This document shows positions 53,661 to 63,430 of a stretch of DNA of 64,000 bases, piece by piece; position 1 is the stretch's first letter, and each line of letters opens with the position of its first letter. Source of the DNA: Tiliqua scincoides (taxonomy: Eukaryota > Chordata > Lepidosauria > Squamata > Scincidae); the NCBI RefSeq assembly GCF_035046505.1, contig NC_089822.1, forward strand, positions 263,573,024 through 263,637,023, read 5' to 3'. Under the pieces are notes generated by a model that had not been told where the DNA came from, searched no databases, and saw only the letters and a program-made list of their open reading frames with translations. The translations under genes and the position numbers were made by a program.

Positions 53661-54100
53661 TCCTGACCAGACCCTGAGCCCTTTTGAGGCAGGAATCTGT
53701 GCATTTTTCTCATCTTGCTACATAAACTACCTTGTGACCTTTTTGTTTCTGTTGATGGTTATATAAATATATAAAAAGCAGGATATAAATATTCTTTATT
53801 TTTATTATTATTTTTCAGACCTCCTCAAAATTAAATGTTTATGGTTAGTATTACTATACAATGCAATCCGTATGCCTCAGTATCTACTGATTTGGCATCC
53901 ACTGATTTAACTCACCACTGATACAGAGGTCCACATTTAAATACTTTGTAACAAGGGGGAAAGCACCAAAATCCCATTTCCTACCTTCATGCTGTTAAAC
54001 CGCACAAGCTTGCAAGCTTCTTGGGATTAAACATAGCTTTAAAGACGCATTTCCAGGTCTCTTCTCCGCCACTGTTGCCCCAGAATGCATTTGTATAGAC

Positions 54101-54327
54101 CAGCCATTTTCGGCCACTGTGCCATGGCACACTCATGTGCCATAAATGGTCTGCAGGTGTGCCGCAGGAGTCTGGGGGAGTGTAATTTATTAGTAGGCCA
54201 CTGGGGATTTGAGCCTCTCACCAGCAATGTGGTGTGGCTTGTCAACTGTCAAAACCCTGATGGTGTGCCTTGACAGTTTTAGCACCTTGTCAGAGTGCTG
54301 AGAGATGAAAAAGGTTGGAAATCACTG
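54101..54327. mobile_element. hAT MITE with perfect 8-bp target duplication
   Basis: Starts CAGCCATTTTCGGCCACTG and ends (inverted) CAGTGATTTCCAACCTTTTT. GTATAGAC flanks it at 54093-54100 and 54328-54335. 227 bp, non-coding. Confidence 0.92.
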
Positions 54328-54470
54328 GTATAGACACTATACTGCATTCAGCCACTAGATGGGGTGACATCCCCACCCCCTTCTCAAATTTCCCCAATGC
54401 TCTAGAAGTCACATTTAACCCTTTCAAGCCTCCTAAAGCATACCTGAGAATCCACCTGGTGACCTGCAGT

Positions 54471-55030
54471 CTGCTCCAGGACCAGCAGCTCCAGGATTTG
54501 CTCCTTTGTGTGCCTCTCTGGCTTCAGCCACTGGCAGCAAAGCTCCTGCAGTTGGCTGCACATTCTTGGGTCTCCCAGCTCCTGACAGCAGAACTGAAGG
54601 AAGTGCTGGCTCTGCCTCTCCCTTCTTAGGGAATCGCCACTCAGGATGGCAACCTTCACTTTCCCATAGTCTTCCTTGTCTCTGGTGGCCAGGAGGCTAA
54701 AGGCCTGCTGGGCTTCTCCACTCAGGGCAAGCAGGAGTTGAGACACCCACTCTCCTCTTTTGAGCCACTTGCTCAAAAGAGGCCACTTGCTCCCAGGATG
54801 CAGTCTCTGATAGGTGTTGGCTCTCCCATGCTGAGTGTGGCACCTGCAGGGTGTTGAGAAATTGCCGCCACCGGACTTTCCAGCACTGTTGTATCCCCCT
54901 GCCTGGCTCCTCTTGGCCCTTGCATGTCTCCATCACAGATTCAAACTGATCTCTGCCTGGGGATTTTCCTGCCCGTCCTGATCCCTCTACCTTTGGTCCT
55001 TCGTATGTTTGCTCATTCATGGCTTCACTC
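54471..55030 (-). pseudogene. Fourth extended-SCAN exon, truncated and frameshifted
   Basis: The acceptor ctagagtctcag is intact at 55031 and ATG at 55018-55020 starts MNEQTYEGPKVEGSGRAGKS. Deletions in the first lobe (KAFLAS lost) and in the SCAN core (GDPRR shortened to GDPR) disturb the frame. The C-terminal third beyond LELLVLEQ is replaced by the non-coding block seen at 13560 and 37100. No donor remains. Confidence 0.8.
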
Positions 55031-55290
55031 CTGAGACTCTAGAAAAGAGACTTGGGACAGCCTTCCAGAGCAGTTGATTTAAGCAAGTGCCTTTGTTCCC
55101 AGTCCCTGATCTTGAAATCCTTTGAAGGAAGGAGGCAGAAATGACCCAATTTCTGTCTTCTTGACTGGTCTTAATGTCCTCCCAAAAGGGCTGACTCAGT
55201 TTTACCTGGTGATGAAACAGCTGCAGGAAGTCCCCGGCAATCCAAGGCCTCCCAGGAGGGAGGCATACAGGAGAGAGGAGGGACTTAGAA

Positions 55291-55384
55291 GCCCAACTCC
55301 ATGCATGTCACTTCTGAGTGACAGGCAGCCCTCCCTTATAGGCAATGGGGCTTACTCCCAGGAAACTGCATAGGATTGTAGCCT
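55291..55384. repeat. Palindromic MITE-like repeat, diverged
   Basis: CCAACTCCATGCATGTCAC to GCATAGGATTGTAGCC, with the middle altered. Confidence 0.6.
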
Positions 55385-55592
55385 AGGTTTGGCTGGCAGT
55401 CAGGAGGGAACTGCTTGATGTTGCTCCTCTCCTGTTCTCCCCTTGCCTTCCCTCCTGCCTGCGATCTCACCCCGTGCCAGTCATGTGGACTTGGGCCCCA
55501 CAATCTTCCCAAAGCTAGCAACCTGCCACACAGCGCTGGGACAACACATGAACCTGTGGGGGGGCACAGTTAAGCCCATGCTCGCCTACAAC

Positions 55593-55784
55593 TGCAGCCC
55601 AATCTAAGTTGCCCACACTTACCTGGGAGTAATCCCCATTGACTATAATGGGACTGACTTCCAAGTAGGCATGCATAGGATTGGGCTCCAAGGCTGCAAT
55701 CATATGCACACTTTCCTGGGAGTAAGCCCCGTTGACTACAATGGGACTGATTTCCAAGTAGGCATGCTTAGGATTGGGCTCTCA
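55593..55784. repeat. Two palindromic repeats in tandem
   Basis: Copies at 55593-55689 and 55691-55784 in the same orientation, sharing GTTGACTACAATGGGACTGA or a near variant and TTCCAAGTAGGCATGC. The shared variants suggest one was copied from the other by tandem duplication, not by two insertions. Confidence 0.8.
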
Positions 55785-56047
55785 GGTGATGAGATTGGGC
55801 TGTGATGAGTTCCCTGCACAGGAACCTGAAGAAGGGAGCAGGCAAGGCAAGGCAAGGCATGCCAGGTGAGCTGCAATGGGAGCACTAAGCAGCATGTGGC
55901 ACCCAGAGCAGGCCTGGCCTGGCCTCTTAGTAATAATCATCATCTCATCATTTATTTTTAATTCATTGATTCCCACTCTATTCCAGTTCCTAAAGGTCAG
56001 CTGCTATCTCTTATGATGGTCTCCAGCCCCCTGCCCCTCTCAAACTG

Positions 56048-56130
56048 TATGAACACACTTTCCTAGGAGTAAGCTCCATTGACTATAGTGGGACTTACTT
56101 CTGAGTAGACAGGCACGGGATTGGGCTCTA
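56048..56130. repeat. Palindromic ~90-bp MITE-like repeat
   Basis: Complete apart from the outermost bases, TTTCCTAGGAGTAAGCTCC to TGAGTAGACAGGCACGGG. Confidence 0.7.
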
Positions 56131-56169
56131 AATTAGATATGCCTTTTAGATTTGTGGTCACTTACAGAA

Positions 56170-56351
56170 GTAAGAGGGGTGATGCTTTGACAGAGGGCAG
56201 GGCCCCTTTGGTTTCCCCCTTTCAAGAAGCCTCCAGTGATCTCTAAGAACATTTCTATTCCAGCAAGCCTTCTGATCTTAGTCTTCTTTGGCACCTGACA
56301 CCTGCTGCTTTTATTGATGCTTTTATGATTTATTGTATTTTATGTGCTTGT
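56170..56351 (+). mobile_element. L2-like LINE fragment, left part
   Basis: 'ttcaagaagcctccagtgat' and 'cttttatgatttattgtatt' resemble the L2-like 3' region. It is continued at 59134-59262 beyond the RTE-like LINE, which inserted into it. Confidence 0.5.
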
Positions 56352-59082
56352 GTGTTCATCCAATTTCAATGCTAGAGTTGGTGCTGATAACAGTTCATGG
56401 CCCACTTGCTTAGGTCAGTTTGGCACTGGGAGGATGAACGAAAATGGCCAACGCCTGCTAGAGTTTTGCTGTCATCACGGTCTCTGTGTCAGCAACACGT
56501 TCTTCAACACAAAGCCCCAACATAGAGTCTCTTGGAGACATCCAAGATCAAAGCACTGGCACCAGCTCGACCTGATCCTCACCAGACGCTCCAGCCTTCC
56601 CAGCATCAAGATCACACGCAGTTATCATGGTGCTGCCTGCGACACTGACCACTCCCTGGTGTGCAGCAGAGTGAAACTGCAAACAAAGCGACTGTATCAC
56701 ACGAAAAAGGAAGGAAGACCTCGCATTGATACCAGCAAGACCCGGGATCAGAGAAAAGTGGAGGAATTTGCACAAGCGCTTGAGGAATCTCTTCCAGGCC
56801 CGGCCGACGCAAACGCATCCAACAGATGGGAACATTTCAAGAATACCGTTTACAACACCGCCTTGTCCATATTCGGCAAGAAGACCAACAAGGCGGCAGA
56901 CTGGTTTGAAGCCCACTCTGAGGAGTTGACACCAGTCATTGAGGAAAAGAGGAGAGCTCAAGCAGCATACAAGGTCTGTCCCAGTGAGCGCAACCTGCAG
57001 GTCCTCCGAACTGCTCGCAGCAAAGTCCAACAGACTGCCAGGAGATGTGCTAACGACTACTGGCTCCAGCTCTGTTCCGAGATACAGATAGCAGCTGACA
57101 CGGGCAACATCAAGGGGATGTACGATGGTATCAAGCAGGCCCTAGGTCCAACACAGAAGAAAATTGCCCCTCTGAAGTCTGCCACAGGCGAGGTCATCCA
57201 GGATCGGGCGCAGCAGATGGAACGCTGGGTGCAGCACTACTCTGAGCTATATTCCAGAGAAAATGTAGTCACCGAAGAAGCACTGAACAACATTGAGTGC
57301 CTGCCTGTGATGGAAGAGCTTGACAGTGAACCAACCCTAGAAGAACTTCACGTGGCCCTGGACTCCCTTGCCTTTGGCAAGGCACCTGGAAAAGACAGCA
57401 TCCCTGCTGAAGTCCTAAAATGCTGCAAAGAGATCATCGTCACTGAGCTGCATGAAATCCTCTGTCTCTGCTGGAGAGAAGGTGGAGTACCTCAAGACAT
57501 GAGGGATGCAAACATCATCACGCTGTACAAGAACAAAGGTGACAGGGGTGACTGCAACAACTACCGCGGCATCTCTCTCCTTAGCGTTGTAGGAAAGCTG
57601 TTTGCCCGAGTTGTACTAAAGAGGCTCCAGGTACTTGCAGAGAGCGTCTATCCAGAATCGCAGTGTGGATTCCGAGCCAACAGGTCCACCACTGATATGG
57701 TATTCTCCCTTAGACAACTGCAGGAGAAATGCAGGGAACAACGACAGCCACTCTTTATAGCCTTCATAGATCTCACAAAGGCTTTCGACCTGGTCAGCAG
57801 AGACGGCCTCTTCAAGATTCTCCCCAAGATTGGATGTCCACCCAGGCTCCTCAGCATCATCAGATCCTTCCACAAGGACATGAAGGGCACTGTTGTCTTC
57901 GATGGCTCCACATCAGACCCTTTTGACATCCGAAGCGGAGTGAAGCAGGGCTGTGTTCTTGCACCAACCTTGTTTGGGATTTTCTTCGCTGTCCTGCTGA
58001 AGCAGGCCTTTGGAACTGCAACAGAAGGCATCTATCTCCGGACCAGATCAGACGGAAAGCTCTTCAACCTCTCCAGACTGAGAGCAAAATCCAAAGTCCA
58101 GCTGAAATGTCTGCGTGACTTCCTCTTTGCCGACGATGCAGCTGTCACTACCCACTCTGCCAAAGATCTCCAGCAGCTCATGGATCGTTTTAGCAAGGCC
58201 TGCCAAGATTTTGGACTGACAATCAGCCTGAAGAAAACACAGGTCATGGTTCAGGATGTGGACTCACCTCCCTGCATTACAATCTCTGAGCATGAACTGG
58301 AGGTTGTCCATGACTTTGTGTACCTTGGCTCAACGATCTCCGACACTCATTCTCTCGATGCCGAGCTAAACAGGCGCATCGGTAAAGCAGCTACCACGTT
58401 TTCCAGACTCACAAAGAGAGTCTGGTCCAACAAGAAGCTGACGGAACATACCAAGATCCAGGTCTACAGAGCTTGCGTCCTGAGTACACTTCTGTACTGC
58501 AGCGAGTCATGGACTCTTCGCCCACAACAGGAGAGGAAACTGAGCGCTTTCCACATGCGCTGCCTCCGACGCATCCTCGGCATCACCTGGCAGGACAAAG
58601 TTCCAAACAACACAGTCCTGGAACGTGCTGGAATCCCTAGCATGTATTCACTGCTGAAACAGAGACGCCTGCGTTGGCTTGGTCATGTCGTGAGAATGGA
58701 TGATGGCCGGATCCCAAAGGATCTCCTCTATGGAGAACTCGTGCAAGGAAAGCGCCCTACAGGTAGACCACAGCTGCGATATAAGGACATCTGCAAGAGG
58801 GATCTGAAGGCCTTAGGGATGGACCTCAACAAGTGGGAAACCCTGGCCTCTGAGCGGCCCGCTTGGAGGCAGGCTGTGCAGAATGGCCTTTCCCAGTTTG
58901 AAGAGACACTTTGCCAACAGTCTGAGGCTAAGAGGCAAAGAAGGAAGGCCCATAGCCAGGGAGACAGACCAGGGACAGACTGCACTTGCTCCCGGTGTGG
59001 AAGGGATTGTCACTCCCGGATTGGCCTTTTCAGCCACACTAGACGCTGTGCCAGAACCACCTTTCAGAGCGCGATACCATAG
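56344..59082 (+). CDS. RTE-like LINE ORF: endonuclease-RT, 5'-partial, ~906 element codons
   Basis: Enters in the endonuclease at NFNARVGAD (GDFNARVG box) and runs to HSLVCSRVKL, the SDH-like end (TDHSL). The reverse transcriptase follows at about residues 330-610: GKAPGKDSIPAEVLK, CNNYRGISLLSVVGKLFA, FIDLTKAFDLVSRDGL, GVKQGCVLAPTLFGIFF and the catalytic LFADDAAV. The C-terminal region has YCSESWTLRPQQERKL, RCLRRILGITWQDK and RWLGHVVRMDDGRIPKDLL. A terminal zinc knuckle CSRCGRDCHSRIGLFSH precedes the TAG at 59080-59082. The first six or so codons belong to flank. About 150 N-terminal endonuclease residues are missing, so the copy cannot be autonomous; the RT active site is intact. Confidence 0.88.
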   Translation: MLVCSSNFNARVGADNSSWPTCLGQFGTGRMNENGQRLLEFCCHHGLCVSNTFFNTKPQHRVSWRHPRSKHWHQLDLILTRRSSLPSIKITRSYHGAACDTDHSLVCSRVKLQTKRLYHTKKEGRPRIDTSKTRDQRKVEEFAQALEESLPGPADANASNRWEHFKNTVYNTALSIFGKKTNKAADWFEAHSEELTPVIEEKRRAQAAYKVCPSERNLQVLRTARSKVQQTARRCANDYWLQLCSEIQIAADTGNIKGMYDGIKQALGPTQKKIAPLKSATGEVIQDRAQQMERWVQHYSELYSRENVVTEEALNNIECLPVMEELDSEPTLEELHVALDSLAFGKAPGKDSIPAEVLKCCKEIIVTELHEILCLCWREGGVPQDMRDANIITLYKNKGDRGDCNNYRGISLLSVVGKLFARVVLKRLQVLAESVYPESQCGFRANRSTTDMVFSLRQLQEKCREQRQPLFIAFIDLTKAFDLVSRDGLFKILPKIGCPPRLLSIIRSFHKDMKGTVVFDGSTSDPFDIRSGVKQGCVLAPTLFGIFFAVLLKQAFGTATEGIYLRTRSDGKLFNLSRLRAKSKVQLKCLRDFLFADDAAVTTHSAKDLQQLMDRFSKACQDFGLTISLKKTQVMVQDVDSPPCITISEHELEVVHDFVYLGSTISDTHSLDAELNRRIGKAATTFSRLTKRVWSNKKLTEHTKIQVYRACVLSTLLYCSESWTLRPQQERKLSAFHMRCLRRILGITWQDKVPNNTVLERAGIPSMYSLLKQRRLRWLGHVVRMDDGRIPKDLLYGELVQGKRPTGRPQLRYKDICKRDLKALGMDLNKWETLASERPAWRQAVQNGLSQFEETLCQQSEAKRQRRKAHSQGDRPGTDCTCSRCGRDCHSRIGLFSHTRRCARTTFQSAIP

Positions 59083-59122
59083 TCTTTCGAGACTGAAGGT
59101 TGCCAATACTGTACTGTATACT
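56363..59122 (+). mobile_element. RTE-like LINE, 2.76 kb, with 11-bp target duplication
   Basis: GTGTTCATCCA flanks it at 56352-56362 and 59123-59133. It is 5'-truncated inside the endonuclease and ends with a stem-loop and an ACTGTACTGTATACT tail. The frame is open from the truncation point to the end, so it is young. It interrupts an older L2-like fragment. Clade: APE-type, closest by motifs to the RTE group (YCSESWTL, RCLRRILGI), but I cannot place it firmly. Four shorter relatives lie in this window. Confidence 0.88.
59081..59094 (+). other. LINE 3' stem-loop overlapping the stop codon
   Basis: AGTCT-TTCG-AGACT directly at the TAG stop. Stem conserved in the relatives at 21386, 39563 and (inverted) 48994-49007. 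Confidence 0.75.
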
Positions 59123-59133
59123 GTGTTCATCCA

Positions 59134-59262
59134 TCATGCTTGTGACTGTTTGCTGTTTTTTTACACTGCATTTTACAGTTTTATTTTAGATGTATACATC
59201 TTTAAATTGTTGGAAGCCACTTGGGATGCCCCACAGAAGAAAAGTGGAATAAAAAATTAAAT
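59134..59262 (+). mobile_element. L2-like LINE 3' end, right part
   Basis: 'ttggaagccacttgggatgc' and 'aaagtggaataaaaaattaa' form a typical L2-like terminus; its left part is 56170-56351. Confidence 0.5.
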
Positions 59263-59288
59263 AGGCAAACAAACAAACAAACAAACAA
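59263..59288. repeat. (CAAA)n microsatellite
   Basis: About six CAAA units at the LINE end. Confidence 0.9.
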
Positions 59289-61250
59289 ATGACACAGTTT
59301 TGATTCATACAATTTATGACCCAATCCTAACTTTCAACAAGTCTTTGCTTTTTCAAAATATTAACTAACTTTTCTCACTCACTTTAACAAATAGAAAAGA
59401 CCCAATTTAATTAATTAAATTTTATTTTGTTGCAGGGGGGAGGGCTACAAAATGTTCTTTGCGCTGGGCAGCAAATGGCTTAGCCATGCCTCTGGGTTGT
59501 TGCCCACCTGGCCTGCCATGCTCCGGGATGGGTGACAGACCCCTCCCCCCTTGTTCAAGCTTATACCCTGAAGAGACCTTTGACTAGATCCCTTCTTGCT
59601 GCTGCCTTCCCTCCTCTTCCTCTCCTGGTTCTGGTTGTTTAATTCTGCTGTGCTGAGTCTGCCTGAATCCTGGTGGCGAAGGGCAGGATCCAAAGATGTT
59701 GCAATACGAAATAACTTCAGGATATACAGAGGTTCTAAATCCAACCTTCTTTCCTTCCTTCCTTCCGCCTGGCCAAGTGATGTATTTCAAGGACAGTGAG
59801 CATTGGTCCCGCTCTGAAAGATCAGCAGGGGCCACCTCACAGCCCAATCCTGACCTGCCCAGAGGAGTAGTGGCGCCAACATGGCTGCTGCAGCATAATG
59901 TGCACACTGTACAGCTGCTGGCATCTACTTGGGGGAAGGGGACATTCGCCCCTTCCCCTGGGTAAAGCTGCAGGCCCCACAATGGGGCCACTAAAGTCCA
60001 CGCTGGCTATTTTGTCAGTGTAGAGTTGTGAGTCCCCGTGTTGGGTCAGAAGGCTCGACTCGGGGTTCAGGATACAGCTCCATCACTCCCACCCCCATCC
60101 CATCCTGGTTGCTCTCCCCTGCCCAGCCTCCCCCTGCCCTGACTGACCACCACCCCGATCTCTTGCCTTGTCCAGATGGTATGCGACAGGTCTCCTGCTG
60201 GCATTGGTCTTCGCACCGAGCTGGCACCAGCGCTGACGTGGCACTGTCATGGGTGTACCTTACTCAGGAGCTCAGGATTGGGCTCTCAGTTGCCTTAAAA
60301 GCACCCCTGGGTGAACAATATTCCCTTTTAGGGATCAGGTTTCTGCATTAACAAAGACTGGACTTTAGGGTGGGCAAAAGAGTGAAACAAAGTACCCCCT
60401 CCCCAGCTGGGATCCCTGGCATAACTCAACAAATAACAGATCTTGTCTATTAAGGCAACAGCTAAGTAAGTACTTCAGATGACAGATGCAGGATAGAACC
60501 CTGATATGGAAGCAGTCCACTGAAAAAGGAAATACAAACTTGTGCCCACAAATCAATCCCCCTCTAACTGCGCTTCTGACAGACAGGCTTAGGAATGTAA
60601 TCTTTACAATATTCAATTTACACCACAAGTTCCCTCCTGAGAGGCTGAAGAAGACCTTATGACAACCCTGCAGTGTAGTCCAATGAATATATGTGGGGCA
60701 GGGGATGCCTAAGAGGAAGTTGTTTGGGTTCCCCCATGTCACCTCATTTCACTACTGCGGGCTGGGAAGAAGGCTCCTAAGTGGCTTTGGACACCATTCT
60801 GTGTGCTTATGATGCTCTTGACATAAGAAACAGGGGGGCCATGTGGGGTTGTGACTCTTGGCCTTTCTTGACTTCAGCTCATTTCTTGGAACCAGATGGT
60901 CTGTGTGCAGCTTAGTCCAGGTCAGCCAGGGAGGAGTCCTCATGGATGCCTGCAGGGCAAAGGGGCAAAAAGGGAAGCTGAAGCTCCACAGACCAGCTAC
61001 TACGGAGTCTTCATTCCCCAACCTTTATCTTGCTCTGTAGAAAAGGTTTGTACTGTGCAAGAGATTTACTGAAGGAGCACATGCTGAATCCAGTGCTGGG
61101 GGCACTGATTGGAATGTCAACCACAGGCAAATAAAAATCTTAAATCTTTACTAGAGGTAAATAGACACATGTCTTTTACTTACTGCTAGGTAGATCTCCT
61201 GGTCACCTGTGTGTCTCCTAAGACCCTTTGTACTTGGCATCAGTCCAAAG
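59289..61250. other. Duplicated non-coding mosaic, right part of unit C
   Basis: 59580-59745 matches 41690-42000 and 60420-60545 matches 42185-42330 (unit B outer part). 60650-61020 matches 13850-14200 and 61090-61230 matches 14330-14620 (unit A inner part). The order differs from units A and B. A (TTCC) run lies at 59750-59766. No exon recognised. Confidence 0.6.
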
Positions 61251-61499
61251 AGACAAAAGGGGTGGGCCTGGTTAGGCTGGTTCCCCAAAAATAAGACATT
61301 GTCTTATATTTTTTTTGGCTCAACAAAACACACTAGGTCTTATTTTTTTTTAATGTACAACAATCCACAGTCATTCATGTACAACAGTCTACATTTATTC
61401 ATATACAAAAATATACATTTATTCAGATACAGTCATGTCATCTTCTTCTGAAACATCATCACTCTCCAAATCCTGGATCCTGACCTGATTTTCTTCTAA

Positions 61500-62104
61500 C
61501 TACATTTCCTTTAGAACCATTGATCCCAATCTTTCATGCCTAGTAATAGAGCTCTCCTTAAATGAACACTTCTTGTCCACGTAGCCTGCTTGTAGCGCAT
61601 TGGCAACACAGGTGTCAGTGATTTTATCCCACAAATTCTTCACCCAAGTCAGGACCTCTTCAAGCCCAGGCTTCACAAAGTTTCCACGCTGATTTCTCTC
61701 CATTCTATTTTCAATGAAATCATTGAATTCTACCTGCAAATGATCCTGGAATGGCTTGTTTATTGCAATATCAAGAGTCTGGAGATAGGCAGTCATTCCT
61801 GCAGGAATGACTTGCAGGAATGACTTGCAGGAACTTGATCTATTCTTCTCTCTTCATGGAAGTTCTTCATGTCTTTAGCGAGGTGCGTGCTGGCTGAATC
61901 CCAGACTAGCACACCTCTTTGGCCACCTCGCAAAATAAGTGGCAGCATTAAATTGACCCACTTCCTTATTGTAGCAGTGCAGAAGCACTGGGCTTTGAAA
62001 TGCTTTAGCATATGTGGCAACAGCAGGCATGCCTGCTTCTGCACAGAGCAAACTCTGCTGGCCTTGGTACTATGCTGAATGTCTGAGCCCAGCGCTGTAA
62101 ACAA
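61500..62104 (-). pseudogene. Transposase C-terminal part (DDE end)
   Basis: Two overlapping open pieces. The first (to 61793) includes WVNLMLPLILRGGQRGVLVW then DSASTHLAKDMKNF, with the second catalytic Asp. The second (61500-61796) includes YLQTLDIAINKPFQDHLQ, the usual pogo/Tigger 'LD..iNKPFK' end of DDE_1, then a ~70-residue C-terminal tail. A frameshift and a small local duplication (TTGCAGGAATGAC twice at 61798-61830) separate them. Confidence 0.75.
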
Positions 62105-62460
62105 CAGGATGAAATAGGAAGCGGTCAGACCTAGGAATGTGTTGTTGCCAGCTAGCGTTATCTCTAACCGAAAGTAACATCAGCTTGCTCTGTATTGTTG
62201 GAGGAGGGTGAATAAAAAGGCTGAGAGGAAGCTGGTCAGGGGGCTTCCCTCCCTGCTACTCTATCTTTGAAACCTGCCTGCCGTCTCTTCATTTCTGCCT
62301 GTCTGACTCCCTGCTGCTTCAGTTCCTTCCCTCAACCCTCAGAGGCTTCCCTCCTTGCACTCCATCAAGCAACAAGGCTCTATGCCTTGTGTGCTTCCCA
62401 AATAAATTGCAATACTTATAACTGCTGGTGTGCACCAGGCTTTTTCGGTTCAAGAACATA
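62105..62460 (+). mobile_element. Probable solo LTR-type fossil inside the transposon
   Basis: An insert that splits the transposase. It shows an AATAAAAAGGC-type TATA region near 62210, a polyadenylation signal AATAAA near 62399 and a right end close to ...CAAGAACA. No internal coding, so it would be a solo LTR, younger than the transposon. Family unknown; target duplication not resolved, so the edges are approximate. Confidence 0.35.
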
Positions 62461-62731
62461 AATCCCTGAAACACTTTCAATCTTATCTTTCTTTCCCTGA
62501 TGATTAGAGGTAACTTTCTTTCCATCCAGAGGAATTGCCAAAATACAGGTGACTTTCGTAACCAGTGGAGGGAATGTAGACTGATGAGGCACCCTTCTGA
62601 TTTATTGTCATTTGAGATCCTTGGCCCAAAAACACTGCAGTTTCATCCATAGCAATCATGTTGGAGAGTTGGTATTTAGAAAAGTCGATGCCATCAACAA
62701 AGGACTTGTACACATTTAACAACTTCAGCAT
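62461..62731 (-). pseudogene. Transposase middle part (DDE start)
   Basis: Contains NMIAMDETAVFLGQGSQMT with the first catalytic Asp of DDE_1 (MDET), then GYESHLYFGNSSGWKESYLP and LIIRERK. Out of frame with the N-terminal part. Confidence 0.7.
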
Positions 62732-63165
62732 CTTCCAGCTTGAACGGTTGTTGATCTTCTTAGAGACACTTCATATCGATGAAGGAAGTTATCCAGCCAA
62801 TGTTGTGACGCTCTGAATTCTTCTGGGGATCTACCGGTATCTAACTTTGGTGCCATTGCAAGGGCAAATGCTTGAATATCAGCCCTGCGCACAGCCAAAG
62901 CCTTTGCTCTCCTGTCAGCAATCCATTCACAGGTCATGTCTTCCAAATCTGGAAATAATGTTTGCCGACCTGATCCACACTTGCGCTTCTTAGCATTTCC
63001 CATGTCCACCTGTTGACTGAGGTTACTGTAATCTGCTCGCCATTTTCGGACCAATCGGAGATCTAGCCTCTTCTCTTTGCAGTAAGCCGTAAGATTCTTG
63101 CCGCACGAGTCCTCTACGATTCTTTTCTTGTGCTCGACGGAATAGCTCTTTCTTTTTGCACTCAT
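62725..63165 (-). pseudogene. Transposase N-terminal part (DNA-binding)
   Basis: Starts MSAKRKSYSVEHKKRIVEDS, a Psq/homeodomain-like helix-turn-helix that continues with LTAYCKEKRLDLRLVRKW. A CENP-B-type second domain (EWIADRRAKALAVRRADIQA, then ASQHWLDNFLHRYEVSLRR) follows, as in POGK-like and Tc2-like transposases. A frameshift near 62730 separates it from the catalytic part. Confidence 0.8.
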
Positions 63166-63180
63166 CTTGTCTGGGGGTCA

Positions 63181-63430
63181 AAATATTGTTCTGTTTAAAT
63201 CTACCATTAAATACAGTACAATACCATAATACGATACCAGGAAACTGCATAGGCAATCCATAATACTGCAGCGGGTCAGCAAGTGGTTAATTCCCAATGG
63301 TATTTCCACCAGTGCTGGAAAATTGGATAGGACTGGGCCCCCAGTTCAAGGTAGGAAAGGCTGGGATTCTCTCATTATGTAAAAGGAACAGAAGAGCAAA
63401 AGCTGACCTCCTTCCTCCTCCCACCCCCCT
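63181..63430. other. Intergenic, nothing recognised
   Basis: No terminal repeat of the transposon or other feature was recognised. Confidence 0.4.

Larger units (their letters stand above)
61280..63180 (-). mobile_element. pogo/Tc2-like DNA transposon, broken
   Basis: Minus-strand transposase pieces in the right order span 63165 down to 61500. A candidate terminal repeat at about 61282 (CCCCAAAAATAAGACATTGT, with GTCTTAT nearby) resembles termini of Tc2/Kanga-type elements. I could not find its inverted partner near 63200, so the right end may be lost. An LTR-like insert lies in the middle. Confidence 0.75.

Noticed and set aside
61282-61350. Complete terminal inverted repeats for the pogo-like transposon.
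   Set aside because: Only one side was visible; no inverted partner or TA duplication was found near 63200.
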